Shown in pieces: positions 57,854 to 64,000 of a stretch of DNA of 64,000 nt (position 1 is its first letter; each line of letters starts with the position of its first letter). The DNA lies in assembly GCF_026914185.1 (NCBI RefSeq), contig NC_070568.1, positions 1,178,001 through 1,242,000 of the forward strand, read 5' to 3'. The translations under genes and the position numbers were made by a program. The notes under the pieces were generated by a model. That model made no database searches. It was given only the letters and a program-made list of their open reading frames with translations, and was not told where the DNA came from. Source of the stretch: Puccinia triticina. Taxonomy: Eukaryota > Basidiomycota > Pucciniomycetes > Pucciniales > Pucciniaceae.

Positions 57854-59986
57854 ATGGCGATCGCTCCAGGTACCAATACGGTTGCTGCCAGCACTGGCAA
57901 CAGTTCAGGCCAAGGACGAAAGGCTTTCAAGAATGCTGAGAAACCGATGGAAGTTCGATTGAGGTGAGCTCTATACATATTTGTGAATCATTCATGTACA
58001 CGATCTCTTCGGATTCTAACATCGGTTTTTTTCGTTAGCAATATGACAGCGGCAAAAGGTTACATTCCTTCATCGACTTGAGCAGTTCTTCAGTCCGGCT
58101 AACATTATTTTCATCTGCAGCGATCTCGGACGCAATTAGAACCTCGCTTGGCCCTCGAGGGATGGACAAAATGATTCAGACTGCCGATGGAAATGTGACG
58201 GTATCGAATGATGGGGCCACTATCCTCAAATCAATGAGTGTCATGCACCCCGCTGCTAGAATGCTCGTGGAACTTTCGGCTGCCCAAGACGTATCTGCTG
58301 GTGACGGGACGACTAGCGTGGTCGTCCTCGCAGGGAGCCTCCTAGGCGCGGCTGAAAAGCTATTGGCCAAAGGTATCATCTCTAGAGTCCACTTTCTTTT
58401 CTAATATCACCACACTAGAATGTGTTCGCTTACCTCATCGGTTGTTCTTCTAGGAATCCATCCAACCATCATTGCTGAGAGCTTTTCACGTGCAGCGATC
58501 AAAAGCGTAGAATTTCTCGAAGAAATTTCTACCCCGGTTGATCTTAATGATCGCGACTCTCTACTTCGCGCCGCAAGCACTTCCTTGAACTCTAAGATCG
58601 TGTCACAATATTCTTCTATTCTGGCACCGATTGCAGTCGATGCTGTCAAACGAGTAGCCGACCTAGAAACCTCCAGCGTTGATCTGAAAAACATTCGAAT
58701 CATCAAGAAGGTTGGTGGAACCATCGAAGATACCAGCTTGGTCGACGGTATGGTTTTGCGCCAGAGTGTTACCAACAGCCAGGGAGGTCCATCGAGAAAA
58801 GAAAAGGCTAAGATTGGCTTGATACAATTCCAATTGAGCACACCCAAGCCAGATGTGAGCATCGTGTTGAGCTGACTATTCTTGATCAAGACTATCACAA
58901 CTGTTTTGATGTGTGCTGCTTGCTGACAAGCTATGATTAGATGGACAACGAAATTAATGTCACTCGATACGGTCAATTAGACAAGATTCTCAAGGAAGAG
59001 CGACAATATCTACTGGAACTCTGCAAAACGATTTCGAAAACCGGATGTAACGTGTTGCTCATTCAAAAGTCAATTCTTCGGGATGCGCTCAACGACATCG
59101 CCGCCTTTTTCCTAGCTAAATTCAAAATATTGGTGATCAAAGATATTGAGCGGGATGAGATTGATTTTATTAGCAAAACTTTAGGCTGTAAGCCAATTGC
59201 TGATATCGAAGCTTTCTCGGCGGATAAGCTGGGCGAAGCTGACCTTGTGGAAGAGCTCAGTCTCAACGGCGCGAAGACCGTTCGGGTATCAGGGATCAAA
59301 AACCAAGGGAAAACTGCAAGTATACTTTGTACGGCCGCTAACGAGCTGGTGGTCGACGAAAGCGAACGCAGTTTGCACGATGCTCTTTGTGTGATTCGCT
59401 GTTTGGTAAAAAAGCGGTCAGTCTAACTGAGTTATACCCACGATTCGAGTTACTGATTCTTACATTCACCCAATTTAGCGGCTTGATTGTCGGTGGCGGG
59501 GCACCCGAAATTCATGTCTCACGGCTCCTATCTCAACATGCACAAACACTCAAAGGGATGGAAGCCTACTGTTTCCAAGCTTTTGCCGACGCTTTGGAAG
59601 TTATACCTACCACGCTAGCGGAAAATGCTGGTCTGCCAAATCCAGTTGCGGTCATTACTGAATTAAGAAGCCGACACGCCGCCGGAGAAAGAACTGCTGG
59701 GATCAATGTGCGAAAGGTAGGTGAACGGCGCCCTTCAGCATTAGTAACAATGAATATGTACTGATGTTCATTCGATCATGTAGGGCTTGATTAGCAACAT
59801 GCTGGAGGAAAACGTTCTTCAGCCGTTGCTTGTCTCAACTACTGCCATCACATTGGCCACTGAGACTGTGGGACTATTGTTGCGAATAGATGATTATCAG
59901 TGAGCTTTGTCTTCACCTTCCTAACAGGCGCCGTCTGAGAGAATCCGCGTTTGATGTGACTTGTGTTTTACAGCCCGACTAGGTGA
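57854..59986 (+). CDS. CCT4: T-complex chaperonin subunit delta (CCT4)
   Basis: A subunit of the cytosolic TRiC/CCT double ring that folds actin, tubulin and other proteins with ATP. Exons: 57854-57963, 58039-58058, 58121-58372, 58454-58854, 58941-59416, 59479-59716, 59784-59899, 59974-59986, giving 541 residues, the usual size. Phases agree and introns are GT-AG. Visible group II chaperonin signatures: [44 protein letters not shown] (nucleotide and catalytic region), a mid segment [20 protein letters not shown], and [23 protein letters not shown] and the 'KPDMDN' stretch fit the delta subunit. Exon 2 is only 20 bp and exon 8 contributes four codons including the stop. No TATA box was seen. 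Confidence 0.95.
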
Positions 59987-61192
59987 TCGGTCCTTGAAGG
60001 TCAAAGCTGCGTTCGAGTATCAGACGACGTGATTGATTGTATCAGAAACCAATCCCTGACTTCTCTACCTCCCTCTTACATTGTGATTCTATTTAGAAAG
60101 ACAAATATCCTATAACAAGTAGGTGATGATGGGTTTTTGCTCCATCACCCTGTGCGCAACTATGAACGATGTTATTCGCCAGTTCACAGCTTGCCAACTT
60201 GAGTACTCCTTCGGATTTTGGTTTTGACGAGCTGTGTAGTGAACTCTCAAACAGGTTTTTCAAATCACAATATATTTATCTCAACCTGACTCATCTCAGT
60301 GAAGTGAGCTCTCAAACAGGGTCATCAGACAGTATAAGGTTCAGGCTGCTTGATCAGAGCGAAGGGTGCTCTCAGACAAAGTGGTCTGAATATAACAATC
60401 TCATCTCGCCTAATCACGACCAGCATGTACAATATCCCTGTGTTGTATCGTTGAATGGTGAGAGATTGAGATGATATGCCATTGATGATTCATGAAATAT
60501 GCGTTGTCTCAATTCTGCTACAGCATTATGTAGAGACTAGGTTCGCAATTGGTTGCCAGCAGGTGGCCAGGTGCTGGCTCGTGCTCTGCCATGACTGCCA
60601 TCTTAGGGCCCCTGACCCTTTGAGGCTCTCGGTTCCTGTAGCAGCACTGGCATGCAGAAGGCACCCCAGTTAAGTTTAAGGAGCAAGGACTGTTTAAATT
60701 CAAGCTTCTTTTGGTACGCAGGTGCATACTCAACAAAAGAACAGACAATACGCAACAAGATTTGACAAGGGAAGTGAGCCGGTGTTCAATAGATACGCCA
60801 TGCGCCTGTCGATCGATTTTGTATGATGAGGTCGATTGATGTCTGTTGATGTGGCTTGCCGGCACACAACTTCTCCCGCTGCATCCGATTCCGCAGGCCG
60901 TCTCAATTTATTTGATCAGGGACCTGATCACCCAACTTGAGACGAATGTACAATTGCAAGATCTTGCTCCCTCCAGAGCTGAACGATGGAAGATGCGCTA
61001 TTGGTTTGCCCTCGACTAACCAGTATAAAACCCACCATGGTTGTGAAGGTTGTTGTCCTCGATTCAGACAGACAACATCATTCAGCACTTAGCCGCCTAT
61101 CGCAAGCATTTGCATCTCTCTGACTCCTCCCGAGTTGTCAATCCCCATACAGCGACCCAATCCCTTGAATCTGCAACAACTGCTACTAGTAG
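59987..61192. other. Intergenic, partly repetitive
   Basis: 60225-60400 contains three diverged units with GAACTCTCAAACAGG/GTGCTCTCAGACAAAG. 60540-60660 is near-unique. A TATAAAA at 61024-61030 could serve the next gene. No convincing coding sequence; frames at 60169-60474 arise from the repeat. Confidence 0.5.
61024..61030 (+). promoter_or_regulatory. Candidate TATA box
   Basis: TATAAAA lies 160-170 bp upstream of the first supported exon of the membrane-protein gene. The region between lacks ATG, as expected of a 5' UTR. Confidence 0.35.
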
Positions 61193-62261
61193 GCTTTTTT
61201 GCTTACCATCGGATTAACAACCTTACTAGCCGGCGAGGCGCCGTCGAAAAGTTTCTCGCACCACTGGTACGACGAGGTGGGTACCCATTTAAATGGCTCA
61301 TTTCCGGATTATCGAAGATCGTTTAGTTTGATCTGTACATCCAAAATATGTATGAATTCTGGTGCAAGTGTAAAAATCTGGTTGCTCAATGAGATTGCTT
61401 GTTGTCTGATTCAAAAGCAGCCTTCCACTGAGCCCCTCAGACAAAAAGTATCACTTTCTTCCCGGTTAACTATGGAACCCACTGTCTCCAAGGCACGTTT
61501 AGAAATATCATCGTTAGTTGTGCAACTGCTCCTCTATTAATTGCACCCTGGTTTTGTCTTTTCCCTGGTGCAACACTCATCAAACGTTTGATCTTTTTCC
61601 AATCAATGATTATAGAAATCTTCCAGGCCCAACCACTTCTTCCGCTCCAATGACCATTGTCATCAACTGTGTCGGCGCGCTAGCTGTTGGCACTATTGCC
61701 AATAGCGTAGTTGGAGCTTTGACGGGTCTTTTAGGATCGCTCATCTGGCAACACGACAGACGCGTTGCGCAAATCATTGTGCTCATCGGAGGCCTCGCTG
61801 GTGGAATCGGCGGTTTGCTTCATGCAATAGTTACGGTTAATGGCAGGCAGAAAGTTGAAAGAAACGCGACCGATCGGGATTACGACGATTTCGGCAGGGT
61901 ATTTCTACGGGTATTCAGTCAAGCGCCTTTCTGGAGCGTGATCGGGGCTTCGATAGGCTTTTGGATTGCGAACAACGCAACTTTCGATATCACTTTCACC
62001 ATTGTCATCCTCACCGCTCTGGCTGGTACCCTTGGATTCGCGACCTACGCGATGGCCATGTGCTGGCTCACAGGCTCTTACCTTCATCTTTTAATCCTAC
62101 AAAATCAGGTACTTGTACTTGCAGAAAAACTGGACATTTGGAACGGCTCCGATCACCAATCTTTCCATTCTCCGATGCCTTACAATCCTCTAATGCCTGA
62201 ATTCGAATCTTCGCCCACAAGAGTCAAGCAAATGGTTATTGAGATTAGAGAACAAGATTAA
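61193..62261 (+). CDS. Small multi-pass membrane protein, unknown family
   Basis: The final exon 61616-62261 is well supported: after PGPTTSSAPMTIVINCVGAL come hydrophobic segments (VVGALTGLLGSLIW; IIVLIGGLAGGIGGLLHAIV; FWSVIGASIGFWIA; FTIVILTALAGTLGFATYAM; MCWLTGSYLHLLIL) and a polar tail ending REQD. It joins in phase to 61421-61512 (donor TC|GTTAGT, acceptor TTATAG). A possible first exon, 61193-61276, would give FLLTIGLTTLLAGEAPSKSF, a signal-like stretch, but has no ATG. The first usable ATG is at 61472 (MEPTVSKARLEISS), giving 228 residues. An alternative ATG at 61650 gives 203. I recognise no homologue; membrane location is predicted from hydrophobicity. Confidence 0.6.
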
Positions 62262-63324
62262 TTTTTTTTCTCTCTCAGATAATGTTTCTTCAATTTCTTC
62301 TCGTCCATTAAATTATTCTCGTTATCCACCTCAGGTTTTTGCTTGTATTGATTAGAGTCCGCCTGGCTATATATACCACGTCTTCCAGGCTCGTATTCCC
62401 TTTCCCAAAAAAAAATATGTCTTGTGCCCTTCTGATTCTTTCTAAAATGCCTCCATCTGAACATTTGACAATCATCAAGCTTGTTAATCGGAATATCTCT
62501 GGTTTAAAAGACACAATTACGTATTCGGCTTCCCCATCCGTTAAATTAAGAGAGCTGTAACGTGATTCTGCAAGACACAGGTGGGTATTGAAGTGCAATA
62601 GGGTGCATGCACTACGTTTTTCAAGTTTCAGGAGGTGGGTCTGTACACCATAAATTAACGGATGGTGCGTGATCATCAACGACTTTTGCGTGGTCGGAAC
62701 ACGCACCGGTGGGAACACGTCCCCCCAACCTGTTCATGTGGAGAGCCCACACATTTTTTTTGGTTTGCAGCAAAACCTAGACCACCTTTTCAAGGAGGGT
62801 CCGGGTTTCTGAGCCGGCCGCCCAACACCTTCGGCCATCCAACGCTTGCCCGCCGATGCGAGGTTATTCGAGAAATATCATAATTGGCACTCCTTGCATT
62901 TGAAGATTTACGCCACTCTGGACGGTTCGGTTTTCCGTGAAATGCACCATGCCCAATGGTGTGACTGATCCGCACGACTCCTTCAACTTGGGAGGTTTGC
63001 TGACGCGTATTGCTCGTGCAGGGGGATGACTTCGCACCTTGATTGAAAAGCTTCAAACTTATATAATTCAGCTTGGAGTTTACCCTAGTTGCTCTAAGAC
63101 TCTCAAGACTCATCTAAATTTCATTGGTCCTTGATCGACAGATAGAGCCTTATTTTCATGCAATGGCGGACCCTACACAGATGATTGAATTCGTGATGAG
63201 TCTACCCCTTTCCACCAATCCATATGAGGCAACAGCTGAAAAAATCAGAAAGGAGACTCATGTCAGTACCGTTGCCAACAACGTCGAATTTTGGTGCAGA
63301 CCACTCTGACATTGTCTCCTCATC
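62262..63324. other. Unassigned 3' flank
   Basis: Mostly unique. A minus-strand frame at 62308-62718 (136 codons, from MFPPVRVPTTQ) has normal composition but overlaps the 3' UTR of the membrane-protein gene and has no recognised domain. A short plus frame near 63162 (MADPTQMIEF) follows an acceptor-like CGACAG and could be an exon, but has no partner. Confidence 0.35.
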
Positions 63325-63571
63325 CACTGCAAAAAAAACTGTGTCAACTGTGAGCAGTTGACATGTGGTAACTCTGAGGAAGCTTGTGGTGTTACACCAG
63401 CCTTACTCAAGGTTTGACTCAACCCAAGCTTTAATGCACAGTCACTGTGCACCTTGCACAGTGACTGTGCCAACAAAGACACTTGTGCATTCAGGTGGAG
63501 TTACAATGGCAGCTTGGCTTGAGTATCCTGCATGTCAACTGAAAGCAGTTGACCAAGTTTTTTTTGCAGTG
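63325..63571. mobile_element. 247-bp MITE, CACTG ends, 3-bp duplication
   Basis: The left end CACTGCAAAAAAAACTGTG with GTCAACTG matches inverted CAGTTGACCAAGTT, then TTTTTTGCAGTG at the right; ATC is on both sides (63322-63324 and 63572-63574). Nested palindromes GTCAACTG..CAGTTGAC and CACAGTCACTGTG lie inside. CACTG-type ends with a 3-bp duplication suggest CACTA-related mobilisation. Confidence 0.75.
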
Positions 63572-63574
63572 ATC

Positions 63575-64000
63575 AGGTAGCAAAGCCAGTTCTATGGGGA
63601 CTTATCCTTCGCCGAATCATCAGTTTCCAATTCCTTGTGTTAGTAACTTCATGATCCATCAAGATAAACAAGACTCAAAATTATGGCTTTCATTATCCTC
63701 CGTTCTGCATATTTTTTCCTTCCCTTTTTGGATAAAGTCTATGTGGCCAAGCCATAACTGTGCTTTGGCTTCGAAAGAAGACAAATAAATTGCACTTTTT
63801 CAGATTAAACAAACGTCAGTACTGCTCAGCCAATAATTGGTAACTTCAAAGTTCTTATTGGATTCCGAATCCCAAAAATTGACTGGAGGAAACCTCTCTT
63901 GTGCCGAAGAAAGTTGGGCTGATTCATGTGGAGGTGCTCAATGAAATTGTGCTTTTGATGCTTGTATTTTCTATATGTACGTCAGGTTTCGTGGTGCCTG
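63575..64000. other. No gene recognised
   Basis: Unique-looking sequence to the window edge, with several short open frames and no splice structure I could build. A gene may begin beyond the right end. Confidence 0.4.

Noticed and set aside
62308..62718. 136-residue minus-strand gene
   Set aside because: Plausible composition, but it overlaps a neighbour's 3' UTR, has no recognised domain and no supporting signals; noted only in the flank entry.

Overview
The window is nuclear DNA of a filamentous basidiomycete, most probably a rust fungus (Pucciniales). This rests on multi-exon genes with short GT-AG introns (about 55-150 bp), a dense mass of nested transposons, and a hAT transposase and Gag-like protein of the kind common in rust genomes. 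The order is inference; no species is claimed.

Layout. Positions 1 to about 43,000 are almost entirely mobile and repetitive DNA. The last third holds the recognisable host genes: a UPF0658-type Golgi membrane protein (43762-45967, +), the largest subunit of RNA polymerase III factor TFIIIC (46894-54019, -, 13 exons), chaperonin subunit CCT4 (57854-59986, +, 8 exons) and a small multi-pass membrane protein (about 61193-62261, +). These are unrelated single-copy-type genes and form no pathway; only the repeat part of the window has a 'system' character.

Repeat part. (1) A very young Ty3/chromovirus retrotransposon (5551-15383, minus strand, 929-bp LTRs with two differences noticed) sits in a hAT-like element and is itself split by a 1344-bp inverted-repeat element with a perfect 8-bp target duplication. 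(2) A decayed hAT transposase gene (17859-20656, -) lies next to a Gag-like fragment. (3) Two 99-bp LTRs at 21074 and 34237 share a 5-bp target duplication across 13.3 kb; the left copy is followed by a primer site matching the anticodon region of initiator tRNA-Met (a copia-type half-tRNA primer), and the right copy is preceded by a purine tract. Inside lie a CACTA element made of inverted 173-bp satellite arrays (24714-29164) and an intron-containing fragment of a PHOSPHO-type phosphatase gene. (4) A Helitron helicase relic ends in a canonical 3' hairpin plus CTAG (41522-41550).

The most unusual theme is a set of unrelated-looking non-autonomous elements, each bounded by terminal inverted repeats and a target duplication, whose interior is almost nothing but hairpin-forming tandem repeats. 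Examples: 599-1453, 2446-3718 with 2838-3294 nested in it, 11044-12387, 24714-29164, 37030-38192, 42327-42749, and a relative without an array at 41675-42060. One hairpin unit (GATGACCGG...ACCGGTCATC) recurs at five separate loci and inside elements with different termini. This resembles foldback elements; I do not know a description of it in rusts. Two members of one family share an unusual 7-bp target duplication.
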